Part shown: positions 14,769 to 23,344 of the stretch, piece after piece | Numbering within the stretch: position 1 is the stretch's first letter | Layout: each line of letters opens with the position of its first letter | Notes under the pieces: model-generated | What the model was told of the DNA's origin: nothing | Databases searched by the model: none | What the model saw: the letters and a program-made list of their open reading frames with translations, nothing else | Origin: Caldithrix sp. | GTDB lineage: Bacteria; KSB1; UBA2214; DYKH01 | Assembly (NCBI GenBank): GCA_020722685.1 | Contig: DYKH01000045.1 | Span: 1 to 38,647, forward strand | DNA length: 38,647 nucleotides | Reading direction: 5' to 3' | Translations under genes and position numbers: made by a program

Positions 14769-16118
14769 TTAGCCTTGAGAAAAAAGTTCCCGCAGTCTGT
14801 CAACAAAAATGTCCATTTCCTTCTTGGTACGTTTCTCCGTCACTGCACAGGAAAAGGAATGGCCCAGTTCCGGATAATCGGGCTTGAGCTCAACGCCGGC
14901 AAAAATCTTTGCCTCGAGCATTTTGCCTATTACATCTTTTGCCGGCTTTTCCGCCTGAATAACGAATTCCTTAAAAAAGGGTCGGCCAAATTGCACCTTA
15001 AAACCGGTCAATCCGTTGATTTGGTTGGCAAGATAATGACTCTTTTGCAAACAAAGCTCAGCGACCTTTTTCAGGCCGGTCTTGCCGAGCAATGAAAGAT
15101 AAACCGTAGCCGCCAACGTCATCAGCCCTTGATTGGTGCAGATATTGGAGGTCGCTTTTTCCCGGCGGATGTGCTGCTCGCGCGTTTGCAGCGTCAGCAC
15201 AAAGCCCCGCCTTCCCTGCAAATCCACCGTCTGGCCCACCAGACGACCGGGCATCTTGCGCATCAATTCCTTCGTAGTAGCGAAAATCCCCAAATAAGGA
15301 CCGCCGAAATTGAGCTGATTGCCAAGACTTTGTCCCTCGCCCGTGGCGATGTCTGCGCCATAGGAACCTGGTGGCTGTAACAAGGCCAGGGAAATGGGGT
15401 CATTGGAGGTGATGAACAGCGCGCCCTGGCGATGGGCGATTTGAGACATTTCCTCCATTTCCTCCAAATGACCAAAATAATTGGGATGCTGAATGACGAC
15501 TGCCGCCGTCTTTTCGCTGATTGAGGAAGCCAAGGCCTCCTGGTCAGTGGCGCCGTCTTTCCAGCCGACTTGCTTAACGAGGATCTGCTGGCCGGCGCAA
15601 TAGGTACGGATAATTTTTCGATAATTGGGGTTGATTGTGGCAGAGACCACCACTTCCGCTCGCCGGGTGTGGCCGCAAGCCAACAACACCGCTTCCGCCA
15701 GCGCCGAGCCGCCGTCATACATGGATGCGTTCGCAACATCCATGCCGGTTAGCTCGCAGATCATGGTCTGGTATTCATAGATGGCTTGCAGCGTCCCTTG
15801 GCTCACTTCCGGCTGATAGGGGGTGTACGCGGTATAGAATTCCGACCGGGAAAGAATGTGCTTGACGGCTGCCGGAACAAAATGATCGTAAGCGCCACCG
15901 CCGAGAAAGCAGAGGTTGTTCTCACAATTCTGGTTTTCAAGGGCCAGCTCCCGGAGGTGCCGCATCACTTCCATCTCCGACATGGCCGGCGGCAGATCTA
16001 GATCACCCCTGAACAGCAGTTGCGGTGGGATCTCCTGCAAAAGATCGTCAAAGCTCTCAACTCCGATCGCTTTTAACATCTCTTGCTGGTCGTCTTTTGT
16101 ATTGGGAATGTAGCTCAT
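14769..16118 (-). CDS. gcvPA: Glycine dehydrogenase (decarboxylating) subunit 1
   Basis: This is the N-terminal half of the split P-protein of the glycine cleavage system. The whole P-protein decarboxylates glycine and passes the aminomethyl group to the lipoyl arm of GcvH. The 449-residue length is normal for GcvPA. Characteristic stretches are FLGGGAYDHFVPAAV near residue 72, AYTPYQPEVSQGTLQAIYEY near 97, and YDGGSALAEA near 135. The pyridoxal-phosphate lysine lies in the GcvPB half, which is not encoded here. The ATG at 16118 is preferred to the TTG one codon upstream because GGAG lies seven bases before it. The gene follows gcvH by 141 bp, with an inverted repeat in the gap. gcvT and gcvPB are not in the window and must be elsewhere if the pathway works. 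Confidence 0.95.
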   Translation of the reverse strand: MSYIPNTKDDQQEMLKAIGVESFDDLLQEIPPQLLFRGDLDLPPAMSEMEVMRHLRELALENQNCENNLCFLGGGAYDHFVPAAVKHILSRSEFYTAYTPYQPEVSQGTLQAIYEYQTMICELTGMDVANASMYDGGSALAEAVLLACGHTRRAEVVVSATINPNYRKIIRTYCAGQQILVKQVGWKDGATDQEALASSISEKTAAVVIQHPNYFGHLEEMEEMSQIAHRQGALFITSNDPISLALLQPPGSYGADIATGEGQSLGNQLNFGGPYLGIFATTKELMRKMPGRLVGQTVDLQGRRGFVLTLQTREQHIRREKATSNICTNQGLMTLAATVYLSLLGKTGLKKVAELCLQKSHYLANQINGLTGFKVQFGRPFFKEFVIQAEKPAKDVIGKMLEAKIFAGVELKPDYPELGHSFSCAVTEKRTKKEMDIFVDRLRELFSQG

Positions 16119-16147
16119 CAAAAATCTCCGCGGGACATCATCGGCGA

Positions 16148-16213
16148 ATGCTCGGCCTACCAGCTGTCGCTCGGTAATAGGACGCAGAAAACCTATTCAG
16201 TCCTTCCGAGCAT
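16148..16213. repeat. Inverted repeat between gcvH and gcvPA
   Basis: ATGCTCGG (16148-16155) and CCGAGCAT (16206-16213) are perfect 8-base complements separated by 50 bases. A further CTCGG lies inside. It could form a structured RNA between gcvH and gcvPA. It has no U-tract and none of the conserved elements of the glycine riboswitch. Confidence 0.35.
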
Positions 16214-16259
16214 AGCCGCTCTAGTTCTTCACTACCTGCTCTGAGAGAACGGTTGTGAA

Positions 16260-16637
16260 TCAGCTAATCTTGTCTTTGTAGTCGTCTGGACTGAGCAGAC
16301 TGTCCAATTCACTGGGGTCGCTCATTTTAATCCTAATCATCCAGCCCGTTCCATAAGGATCCTTGTTGACAGTATCCGGTGCGTCAGCCAAAACAAGATT
16401 GGTTTCCACAACTTCTCCGGAAACGGGGGCGAATAGATCCGAGACTGCCTTGACCGCTTCAATCGTGCCAAACGATTCCATTTGCTTAACCGTTGCACCG
16501 ACCTCCGGCAGTTCGACGAAAACAACGTCACCCAACTCACCCTGCGCATAGTCCGTCACCCCAACGGTGGCGATACCCTGATCCACCGACACCCACTCAT
16601 GCTCTGCCGTATATTTCAAATCTTTTGGAATTCGCAT
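16260..16637 (-). CDS. gcvH: Glycine cleavage system H protein
   Basis: GcvH is the small lipoyl carrier that shuttles the aminomethyl group between the P- and T-proteins and accepts electrons from dihydrolipoamide dehydrogenase. The 125-residue product has the usual length and order: YTAEHEWVSV at 9-18, GVTDYAQGELGDVVFVELP at 26-44, and the lipoylation site ESFGTIEAVKAVSDLFAP with Lys63. PVSGEVVETN follows. The ATG has a strong GAGGAGG ribosome site seven bases upstream. It starts only 12 bp after accC and precedes gcvPA, so acc and gcv genes are probably co-transcribed. No lipoate ligase or synthase gene is visible here. Confidence 0.97.
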   Translation of the reverse strand: MRIPKDLKYTAEHEWVSVDQGIATVGVTDYAQGELGDVVFVELPEVGATVKQMESFGTIEAVKAVSDLFAPVSGEVVETNLVLADAPDTVNKDPYGTGWMIRIKMSDPSELDSLLSPDDYKDKIS

Positions 16638-16649
16638 TCTTGGCCTCCT

Positions 16650-17996
16650 CTAATTCTTGAAATCAAAGCTCTCTAAAAAGTTAGTATTGAAATTGCCTTC
16701 ACGAAACTGTGCACTCTTTATTATTTTTTGCTGCAAAGGAATGGTGGTCGCGATTCCTTCGATAATGAACTCTTCCAACGCCCGCTCCATGCGATCGAGA
16801 GCTTCATCGCGATTCCTGCCATGGGTGATGATTTTGGCAATCAATGAATCGTAGTAGGGCGGGATCACGTACTGAGCGTATGCATGGGTGTCGACCCGCA
16901 CGCCCAGACCACCAGGGATGTGAAAGCTGGTGATTTTACCCGGCGAGGGGCGAAAATCCAGCATGGGATCCTCTGCGTTGATTCTACACTCAATGGCATG
17001 GCCGCGCAGACTGAAACCGGCCAATTTCTCCGGCAGCTTGCCGCCCGCAGCGATCAAAATCTGCTCCTTGATGAGGTCGATTCCCAAAACAGCCTCGGTC
17101 ACCGGATGCTCCACCTGAATTCGTGTGTTCATTTCCATAAAATAAAAGTTCCCTTGCTCATCCAGCAGAAACTCGATGGTGCCGGCACTGTTGTACCCGA
17201 CCTGCTTAGCCCCCTTCATGGCTGCGATATTCATAGCCCTGCGCAGCTCCTCGGTGACCGCCGGAGAGGGTGATTCTTCAATCAGCTTCTGATGTTTACG
17301 CTGAATGGAGCATTCTCGTTCCCCGAGTGCTACGACATTTCCGTAATTATCTCCCAGCACCTGAATTTCGATGTGGCGGGGATTTTCAAAATATTTCTCA
17401 ATGTAAAGGGATGGGTTATTGAAAGCGTTTTGCGCCTCGGCCTGAGCAGTGTTGAAAGCATTGCCGAGCTCTTCTTGGTTGCGCACCACGCGCATGCCTC
17501 TGCCGCCGCCGCCGGCAACCGCTTTGAGAATAATCGGTAGACCAATGTCCTCCGCGATTTTGGCAGCTTCCTCGACGCTGGAAACGATTCCGTCGGATCC
17601 CGGGATGGTGGGCACGCCCGCCTTTTTCATGGTGTCTTTGGCAAAGACTTTATCACCCATTTGAGTGATTACTTCGGGAGTTGGACCAATAAATTGGATG
17701 TCGCAAGACTGGCAAATTTCGGCAAAGTGCGCGTTTTCGGCCAAAAAACCATAGCCGGGATGGATGGCATCGGCATTGGTGACTTCGGCGGCGCTGATCA
17801 ATTGCGGAATATTGAGGTAGCTCTTGTTGCTCGGTCCCGGACCGATGCACACCACCTCATCTGCGAACCGAACGTGCAAGCTATCCGCGTCGGCCTCGCT
17901 GTAGACAGCCACCGTGGGAACACCAATCTCCTTGCACGCCCGAATGATTCTCAGGGCGATCTCCCCTCTATTGGCTATCAATATCTTTTTGAACAA
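16650..17996 (-). CDS. accC: Acetyl-CoA carboxylase, biotin carboxylase subunit
   Basis: AccC uses ATP and bicarbonate to carboxylate the biotin on AccB, the first step toward malonyl-CoA for fatty-acid synthesis. The 448-residue length is standard. Visible motifs are the N-terminal [29 protein letters not shown] at 79-89, the glycine-rich ATP-grasp loop AGGGGRGM at 161-168, and the catalytic segment [12 protein letters not shown] with E288 and R292 at the same numbers as in the E. coli enzyme. The start is TTG at 17994-17996, preceded by AAGGA at suitable spacing. A non-AUG start with full N-terminal homology beginning at residue 2 makes this choice firm. It follows accB by 160 bp, a gap with no visible gene. 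The carboxyltransferase subunits (accA, accD) are not in the window. Confidence 0.97.
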   Translation of the reverse strand: MFKKILIANRGEIALRIIRACKEIGVPTVAVYSEADADSLHVRFADEVVCIGPGPSNKSYLNIPQLISAAEVTNADAIHPGYGFLAENAHFAEICQSCDIQFIGPTPEVITQMGDKVFAKDTMKKAGVPTIPGSDGIVSSVEEAAKIAEDIGLPIILKAVAGGGGRGMRVVRNQEELGNAFNTAQAEAQNAFNNPSLYIEKYFENPRHIEIQVLGDNYGNVVALGERECSIQRKHQKLIEESPSPAVTEELRRAMNIAAMKGAKQVGYNSAGTIEFLLDEQGNFYFMEMNTRIQVEHPVTEAVLGIDLIKEQILIAAGGKLPEKLAGFSLRGHAIECRINAEDPMLDFRPSPGKITSFHIPGGLGVRVDTHAYAQYVIPPYYDSLIAKIITHGRNRDEALDRMERALEEFIIEGIATTIPLQQKIIKSAQFREGNFNTNFLESFDFKN

Positions 17997-18156
17997 TTCG
18001 CATCCTTGGCTTTATCGATATTTCGGTCGCTCAGCTATGGCACTTTACCGAGGATCAGTCTTCCGGTGCGTCAATGGCCTATATGGCGCAGCAGGGATTT
18101 GCTCACTATCCGTTCCGGACGGACCTTTTTCCTCCACTCCAACGCATCCGTTGACT

Positions 18157-18639
18157 CTAATTCGGCTGCACCAAGAATAAAGGCTGATTGAATTCCACCG
18201 GCTGGGCATTTTCTGCCAAAATCTTGATGATTGTTCCGGAAACCTCGGCCTCAATTTCGTTCATCAGTTTCATTGCTTCGATGATGCAAAGCACTTTTCC
18301 GGGTGTTATGGAATCTCCTTCGCGCACATAAGGAGCCGCGTCCGGAGCTGGTGCGCGATAAAAAGTCCCGACCATGGGCGACCTGATTTCCAGCATGTTT
18401 TCCTTAGCCGGCGCCTCGGAGACGGGTGTTGGTGCCGCGGGCGGCTCCGCCGGCGCCTGAACCGCGGCAGGTTGCGCCGGCACAACCACCTCGGTAGCAG
18501 CCGCCTTGATGCCCGGCGCATGCGGGTGCGCCAATTTGCTTATCCGTACTTTTCTCCCCCACCATCGCGTCACTTCTAATTCACCAATATTACTTTCTTC
18601 TACAATCTTGACGAGTTCGCGAATTTCTTTTGCCCGCAT
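18157..18639 (-). CDS. accB: Acetyl-CoA carboxylase biotin carboxyl carrier protein
   Basis: The 160-residue BCCP carries covalently bound biotin between the two acetyl-CoA carboxylase active sites. The N-terminal helix ([18 protein letters not shown]) is followed by a Pro/Ala-rich flexible linker (about residues 47-80). The biotinyl domain contains [14 protein letters not shown] at 87-100 and the biotinylation site EAMKLMNEI with Lys124. The C-terminus [13 protein letters not shown] is typical. The ATG has a strong AAGGAGG just upstream. The gene lies between efp (34 bp upstream) and accC, a common bacterial arrangement (efp-accB-accC). Confidence 0.97.
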   Translation of the reverse strand: MRAKEIRELVKIVEESNIGELEVTRWWGRKVRISKLAHPHAPGIKAAATEVVVPAQPAAVQAPAEPPAAPTPVSEAPAKENMLEIRSPMVGTFYRAPAPDAAPYVREGDSITPGKVLCIIEAMKLMNEIEAEVSGTIIKILAENAQPVEFNQPLFLVQPN

Positions 18640-18673
18640 GCCTCCTCCTTCAAGAATCTCGATTTTCGGATAT

Positions 18674-19234
18674 TTATTTTACCCGTTCTACGTATTGGCC
18701 GGTGCGCGTATCCACTTTCACCTTTTGTCCTTGCTCGACAAAGAGCGGGACCTGCACGGCTCCACCGGTCTCCAGAATCGCCCGTTTGGTGGCACCAGAG
18801 ACCGTATCGCCGCGCACGCCAGGCTCAGTCGACACAATCGTCAGGGTGACAAAGTTGGGCAGTTCGATGCCAATGGGCGTTTCCCCGTGCAAGAAAACGG
18901 TGACGTTCTCTCCCTCCTGCAAAAAATCCAAACCCGATGGCAGCAGCGTGCTTTCCACCTGTATTTGCTCATAGGATTCGACGTCCATAAAGATCAGATG
19001 CTCGCCCTCGGGATAGAGATATTGCATGGTGCGGCGCTCGATCTCCGCCTCCTCGACTTTTTCCCCGGAGCGGAAAGTTCGCTCAATCACTCTGCCGGTT
19101 CTCATGTTTTTGAGCTTGGTGCGAACGAATGCGCTGCCCCGACCCATTTTGACATGTTGAAAATCTACCAAAAAATAAAGCTCGCCTTCGAGCAGAAGAA
19201 TAAAGCCGGTTTTAAAATCAGCCGTTGAAGCCAT
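18674..19234 (-). CDS. efp: Elongation factor P, Arg at the modification position
   Basis: EF-P binds the ribosome between the P and E sites and relieves stalling at polyproline stretches. The 186-residue length and three-barrel layout are normal, and the protein shows [20 protein letters not shown] at 28-47 and [19 protein letters not shown] near 148-166. The tip loop that usually reads PGKG, with a Lys that is lysylated or otherwise modified, reads MGRG here, with Arg32. Arg at exactly this position is rhamnosylated by EarP in Pseudomonas-type EF-P, but many Arg-type EF-Ps have no known modification and no earP is visible. The Pro to Met change before it is unusual. The ribosome site before the ATG is weak. 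The gene follows gatB by 27 bp. Confidence 0.96.
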   Translation of the reverse strand: MASTADFKTGFILLLEGELYFLVDFQHVKMGRGSAFVRTKLKNMRTGRVIERTFRSGEKVEEAEIERRTMQYLYPEGEHLIFMDVESYEQIQVESTLLPSGLDFLQEGENVTVFLHGETPIGIELPNFVTLTIVSTEPGVRGDTVSGATKRAILETGGAVQVPLFVEQGQKVKVDTRTGQYVERVK

Positions 19235-19261
19235 AAATGAAAAATATCCTGCTCTGTTTGA

Positions 19262-20713
19262 TTATTTCTTTAGTGCCGAGAGTTTCTGCCGCAAGATCTC
19301 GTTGACCGTCTGTGGATTCGCCTTTCCGGCGGTCGCTTTCATGACTTGTCCGACAAAGAACCCCAATAGCTTGTCTTTGCCTCCCAGATAGGCCTGAAGC
19401 TCGTTGGGACAGCTTTGCAGGATGTGATCGACTTCTTTCTCGATGGATTGAGAGTCGGAGATCTGCATTAACCCTTTTTCCTGCACAATGCTTTTGGCGT
19501 CCTTTCCGGTAGCAGCCATCTCATCGAACACGGCCTTGGCCATTTTGCCGCTAATGGTCCCATCCTCTATGGTCTGGATCAGATCGGCTAATTGCGCCGG
19601 CGATATTTTCAGCTCGGTAATCCCGCAACGATTCTCTTTCAGAGTGCGCATCACTTCGCCAAGCATCCAGTTGCTGGCAGCTTTCTTGTTTGTCACATTG
19701 GCGGCTACTCGCTCAAAGTACTCGGCCAAGTCGCGATCTTCGGTCAGTATCGCCGCATCGTATTCCGGCAAACTGTATTGCTGAACGAATCGTTGCCTTT
19801 TCGCTACCGGCAGCTCCGGCATTACGGCAGCCATCCGGCCGATCCATTCATCCGAAACTTCCAGCGGCACCAAATCCGGCTCGGGAAAGTAGCGATAGTC
19901 ATGCGAATACTCTTTGCTACGCATAGGCTCGGCGACGTTGCGATCGGCGTTCCAGAGCAGCGTTTCCTGGTCGACCCTTCCCCCTTTTTGCAGCACCGAG
20001 ATTTGCCTGGCAATCTCGAATTCCAGCGCTTTTTCCACGTGGGAAAGCGAGTTCATGTTCTTGATTTCGGTGCGCACTCCAAGCTTTTCGCTGCCGATGG
20101 GCTTGACGGAAACGTTGGCATCACAGCGCATGCTGCCTTCTTCCATGTTGCCGTCGCAAATACCCAGATAGCGAACGATCTGGCGCAGTTGCGTCAAGTA
20201 GGCTCGCGCTTCGCGCGGTGAACTGAGATCAGGATCGCTGACGATTTCCAACAATGGAACGCCGCAGCGATTGACATCCACCAGCGTTTCATCTACGGAA
20301 ACGTAGGCTTCGGCATGCATAGATTTTCCAGCGTCTTCCTCCAAATGAATTCGGGTCAAGCCGATGAGCTTCTCTTGACCGCCCGCAAGCTCCAATTTGA
20401 TGCGGCCATGCTCGCAGAAGGGCTCCTCGAACTGGGAAATCTGGTAACCTTTGGGCAAATCCGGATAGAAATAATTCTTGCGCGCAAAAACAGAGTGTTT
20501 GTTGATCTTGCTGTCCGTGGCCAAAGCCAGCTTGATCGCATGCTCAACTACTTTCTTGTTTAGAACCGGAAGGACACCGGGCAGACCCAGACAAACCGGA
20601 CAAATCTGGCTGTTCTGTCGCGCTCCGAATTTGGTACTGCACGAGCAAAAAATTTTCGACTCGGTTAATAACTGAATATGGACTTCCAGACCGATGACCG
20701 GTTCGTATTGCAT
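19262..20713 (-). CDS. gatB: Asp-tRNA(Asn)/Glu-tRNA(Gln) amidotransferase subunit B
   Basis: GatB binds the misacylated tRNA and activates its side chain with ATP, receiving ammonia from GatA. The product converts Glu-tRNA(Gln) to Gln-tRNA and/or Asp-tRNA(Asn) to Asn-tRNA. The 483 residues begin MQYEPVIGLEVHIQLLTESK. The zinc-site cysteines C23, C25, C38 and C41 (FCSCS and CPVCLGLPG) are present. RIHLEEDAGKS near residue 120 and the DVNRCGVPLLEIVSDPD stretch are highly diagnostic. The C-terminal YqeY-like tail is complete. The ATG start has no strong ribosome site but lies 21 bp after gatA, consistent with translation from the same transcript. Confidence 0.98.
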   Translation of the reverse strand: MQYEPVIGLEVHIQLLTESKIFCSCSTKFGARQNSQICPVCLGLPGVLPVLNKKVVEHAIKLALATDSKINKHSVFARKNYFYPDLPKGYQISQFEEPFCEHGRIKLELAGGQEKLIGLTRIHLEEDAGKSMHAEAYVSVDETLVDVNRCGVPLLEIVSDPDLSSPREARAYLTQLRQIVRYLGICDGNMEEGSMRCDANVSVKPIGSEKLGVRTEIKNMNSLSHVEKALEFEIARQISVLQKGGRVDQETLLWNADRNVAEPMRSKEYSHDYRYFPEPDLVPLEVSDEWIGRMAAVMPELPVAKRQRFVQQYSLPEYDAAILTEDRDLAEYFERVAANVTNKKAASNWMLGEVMRTLKENRCGITELKISPAQLADLIQTIEDGTISGKMAKAVFDEMAATGKDAKSIVQEKGLMQISDSQSIEKEVDHILQSCPNELQAYLGGKDKLLGFFVGQVMKATAGKANPQTVNEILRQKLSALKK

Positions 20714-20734
20714 CTTTGCGCGACTCGAAATGGA

Positions 20735-22174
20735 TTAGTTTCGGTAATGAAGACTTTTTTCGAGGAAATCCGCCACCCGAAAAACGGTGCTTTCAGCAAA
20801 AGCCTTGCCGATAAGCTGGAGCCCGATGGGTAATCCGCGGGCGTCCTTTCCGCATGGTATGGAAATAGCAGGGAGTCCAGCGAGGTTGATTGACACGGTA
20901 TAAATATCCGACAAGTACATAGTGAGCGGATCATTGACTTTTTCACCTAGCCCAAAGGCTGTTGTCGGCGCTGTGGGCGTGAGTAAGCAATCCACCTTGG
21001 CGAGCGCTTGATCAAAATCCCGTTTGATGAGGGTTCGCACTTTCTGGGCTTTGCGATAATATGCCTCATAGTATCCTGAAGAGAGCACATAGGTACCCAA
21101 CATAATCCTCCGCTTCACCTCAGCACCAAAGCCATGCGAACGGCTGAGGACATACATGTCCTCCAAATCAATAGCCTGCGGATGGCGGAAACCGTAGCGG
21201 GCCCCATCGTAGCGTGCCAGGTTCGATGAGGCTTCCGCAGTGGCCAAGATGTAGTAGGTGGCAATGGCGTATTCCGTGTGCGGGAGGGATATCTCGACAA
21301 GTTGAGCTCCGGATCGGCGCAATAGCTCAATTGCCTGGTCGATTGCTTGAGCGACTTTAACATCCAGACCGGCGGAAAAATACTCCTTCGGCAGGCCGAT
21401 GGTCAAATTGCGAACGTCCTTGTTCAGGCTTTCAGTATAGCGCTCCACCGCTACATTAACCGATGTCGAATCATTTTTGTCCACACCGGCGATGACTTCC
21501 AACAACAGCGCCGCATCGGCAACGCTTTTCGTGATCGGCCCGATTTGATCGAGAGAAGAAGCGAATGCCACAAGCCCAAACCGCGACACCCGGCCATAGG
21601 TGGGTTTCAGGCCAACTACGCCACAAAAAGCAGCGGGCTGACGCACCGAGCCGCCGGTGTCCGAGCCCAATGCCGCCATACAAAGATCAGCCGCCACAGC
21701 CGCCGCTGATCCGCCCGAAGATCCTCCCGTAACCCGCTTTGGATCGTGTGGATTCAGTACCGGGCCAAAATAGGAATTCTCATTCGAAGAACCCATGGCG
21801 AACTCGTCCATATTGGTTTTGCCGATAAAGATGGCGTCTTCGGCGGCAAGCCTCCTGATGACCGTGGCGTCATAGGGAGCAACAAAATCGGCCAAGATTC
21901 TCGAGCCACAGGTGGTTCGTGAGCCGCGCAGGGTCAGCAAATCTTTGATGCCGAGGACAAGACCCGCAAGCCTGCCTGCCTTGCCTTCAGCAATCTTTGC
22001 ATCGATCTCATCGGCACGCTCAAGAGCTTTTTCCGGAAAGATAGAAATAAAGGCGTTCAAATGAGCGCCTTCAGATAATTTCTTTACATAGTGCTCGGTC
22101 AATTCCCGGCAACTAATGTGGCGGGATGACAACTCTTCGCGGATACTAAAGAAATCGCGGCTGATCAGGTCCAA
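20735..22174 (-). CDS. gatA: Asp-tRNA(Asn)/Glu-tRNA(Gln) amidotransferase subunit A
   Basis: GatA is the glutaminase of the amidotransferase and releases ammonia that travels to GatB. It belongs to the amidase-signature family with a Ser-cisSer-Lys triad. All three residues are present with the spacing of the S. aureus enzyme: K77 in GIKDLL, S152 in GGSSGGSAAAVAA, and S176 in DTGGSVRQPAAFCG. Length (479) is normal. The start is TTG at 22172-22174 with AGG a few bases upstream. Residues from MDLISRDFFSIREEL match the usual N-terminus. The gene lies between tatA and gatB. The small gatC subunit, often first in this operon, is absent from the window. Confidence 0.98.
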   Translation of the reverse strand: MDLISRDFFSIREELSSRHISCRELTEHYVKKLSEGAHLNAFISIFPEKALERADEIDAKIAEGKAGRLAGLVLGIKDLLTLRGSRTTCGSRILADFVAPYDATVIRRLAAEDAIFIGKTNMDEFAMGSSNENSYFGPVLNPHDPKRVTGGSSGGSAAAVAADLCMAALGSDTGGSVRQPAAFCGVVGLKPTYGRVSRFGLVAFASSLDQIGPITKSVADAALLLEVIAGVDKNDSTSVNVAVERYTESLNKDVRNLTIGLPKEYFSAGLDVKVAQAIDQAIELLRRSGAQLVEISLPHTEYAIATYYILATAEASSNLARYDGARYGFRHPQAIDLEDMYVLSRSHGFGAEVKRRIMLGTYVLSSGYYEAYYRKAQKVRTLIKRDFDQALAKVDCLLTPTAPTTAFGLGEKVNDPLTMYLSDIYTVSINLAGLPAISIPCGKDARGLPIGLQLIGKAFAESTVFRVADFLEKSLHYRN

Positions 22175-22241
22175 GACACCTGCCTTTGTATTCGATTAAG
22201 CATGATGAAAAACCGCATCAATCGTGATCGTCGGGCAAGAG

Positions 22242-22430
22242 CTAACCGTTCTTGTCCTCGTTGGACTTGGATTGCGGCTTGGATGGCTCCTCCTCCACCT
22301 CGCGAGCGGCTTTCTTGAACTCGCGGATACCCTTGCCGAGTCCTTGCGCGAGCTCGGGTATCTTCTTAGCGCCGAAAAGCAAAACCAAAATCAGAATGAT
22401 GATTACCCACTCTGTGGGACCGATTCCCAT
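22242..22430 (-). CDS. tatA: Twin-arginine translocase TatA/E-type subunit
   Basis: TatA-family proteins oligomerise in the cytoplasmic membrane to let folded proteins with twin-arginine signals pass. This 62-residue protein has the full architecture: a short N-terminus, one transmembrane helix ([20 protein letters not shown], residues 8-27), the conserved FGxKKIPELA hinge, an amphipathic helix ([16 protein letters not shown]) and a charged tail. GGAGGT lies five bases before the ATG. A second TatA-like gene ends 40 bp upstream, so the two are tandem paralogues. No tatC is present nearby. Confidence 0.95.
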   Translation of the reverse strand: MGIGPTEWVIIILILVLLFGAKKIPELAQGLGKGIREFKKAAREVEEEPSKPQSKSNEDKNG

Positions 22431-22470
22431 GTTGACCTCCAGATTTAAATGACCCTCGTAAGCGCACGGC

Positions 22471-22659
22471 TTAACCGCGCATATCTCTTATGTCGTCGGA
22501 AATATCAATTTCGCGTTTAACGTCTTCGGCTGCCTTGCGAAACTCGCGCATGCCTTTGCCTATTCCACGCGCCAACTCCGGCAACCGCTTGGAACCAAAT
22601 AGTAGCAGGACAACCAAAACGATGACTAAGAGTTCCGACATGCCAATGCCCGGAAACAT
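22471..22659 (-). CDS. tatA: Second TatA/B-type translocase subunit
   Basis: This 62-residue TatA-family protein has a transmembrane helix (about residues 8-22), the hinge [20 protein letters not shown] at 22-41 and a charged C-terminus ([11 protein letters not shown]). A strong AAGGAGG precedes the ATG, and a promoter candidate lies at 22779-22807. It begins the run tatA-tatA-gatA-gatB. TatA and TatB cannot be separated from sequence alone. Two divergent copies raise the possibility that one acts as TatB or that they serve different conditions. Confidence 0.93.
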   Translation of the reverse strand: MFPGIGMSELLVIVLVVLLLFGSKRLPELARGIGKGMREFRKAAEDVKREIDISDDIRDMRG

Positions 22660-22778
22660 ACTAAAGCACCTCCTTCATAAAGGCGTGTTGTATTAGGAAC
22701 CTCAAAGATTGCGAAATCGTGAGCCTATTGCCGACCTTTGCCCGGAAAGACGCTCCCGCCCATGGGCTAAGCGGCCTC

Positions 22779-22807
22779 AATATATTGCACATTTCGTTCA
22801 TTTGCAA
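22779..22807 (-). promoter_or_regulatory. Promoter candidate for tatA-tatA-gatA-gatB
   Basis: On the minus strand TTGCAA (22802-22807) and TATATT (22779-22784) are separated by exactly 17 bases. The -10 matches five of six consensus bases. The site lies in the gap after the DUF4321 gene, about 120 bp before the first tatA start, and fits a new transcription unit. Confidence 0.5.
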
Positions 22808-22853
22808 GAGTATTGTTGGATGCAGCCATTCCGGCAGAACGAATTCAGGCTTC

Positions 22854-23144
22854 TCACATGTACCAACGCACGATGTAGGCTGATACGATGATCCCGATCA
22901 CGCCAATTGCATTGATTTTGATTCCGAATCCCAGAGTCAAAATGATAATGCCGAGATTGAGGGTAGGGGGATTCTCTGGATCGGTTCCAAAAGTAGCCGC
23001 ACGCAGAAAAAACTGCTTGGCTACGCTTTCCGGCAAAAGCAGCCCGATGACCTCTCCCAATGCCGTGCCGATGATGGCACCGACGATGACGGCAACCACA
23101 AACCAGCCGATTGAAAATCTATGTCTCATGACGCCAAGGTCCAA
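22854..23144 (-). CDS. DUF4321-family small membrane protein
   Basis: The 96-residue product resembles DUF4321 proteins: two transmembrane helices (about 13-37 and 64-92) around a short loop with LLLPESVAKQFFLRAATFG, followed by LNLGIIILTLGFGIKINAIG and a VSAYIVRWY terminus. Function is unknown. It lies between the phospholipid genes and the tat genes. The start is uncertain. A TTG at 23144 has an AGAGG five bases upstream and would be in keeping with the many TTG starts nearby. An ATG at 23129 would shorten the protein by five residues. Confidence 0.75.
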   Translation of the reverse strand: MDLGVMRHRFSIGWFVVAVIVGAIIGTALGEVIGLLLPESVAKQFFLRAATFGTDPENPPTLNLGIIILTLGFGIKINAIGVIGIIVSAYIVRWYM

Positions 23145-23226
23145 TCTCCCCTCTTGGTCAAAAGGTAAGAAGCAAAGACGCGCACTTTACAAAACAATTC
23201 TGGCAACCGATCACAGGGCACTATCA

Positions 23227-23265
23227 CCCATGCCGACGCAAGGGGCCTTTTCTGCCGTGCATGGG
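23227..23265. repeat. Inverted repeat CCCATGC/GCATGGG
   Basis: Seven-base perfect arms, CCCATGC (23227-23233) and GCATGGG (23259-23265), enclose 25 bases in the gap between pssA and the DUF4321 gene. It may act as a transcription stop for psd-pssA, although no U-tract follows on the minus strand. Confidence 0.4.
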
Positions 23266-23270
23266 AAAAG

Positions 23271-23296
23271 AGATTCCTACATCCGCAGGGATGACA
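23271..23296 (-). repeat. REP-like palindromic repeat, copy 1
   Basis: On the minus strand it starts TGTCATCCC and ends GGAATCT, with ATTCCTAC/GCAGGGAT forming a stem (one mismatch, one G-U) around ATCC. Its frame (TGTCAT at one end, AATCT at the other, GCGGA in the middle) matches the element at 38618-38644. It lies between convergently irrelevant, co-directional genes and probably belongs to a dispersed repeat family. Confidence 0.5.
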
Positions 23297-23344
23297 GCAC
23301 TGGCAAGACACCCCATGATGGGTCAACAATTTTGTGTATTCCAT

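Noticed and set aside
16122..16259. Possible glycine riboswitch before gcvPA
   Set aside because: None of the conserved glycine-aptamer segments can be found. Only an unrelated inverted repeat is present.
18109..18130. TCCGT/ACGGA hairpin followed by CCTTTTT in the accB-accC gap
   Set aside because: It points along the plus strand, where no gene is transcribed, so a working terminator is unlikely.
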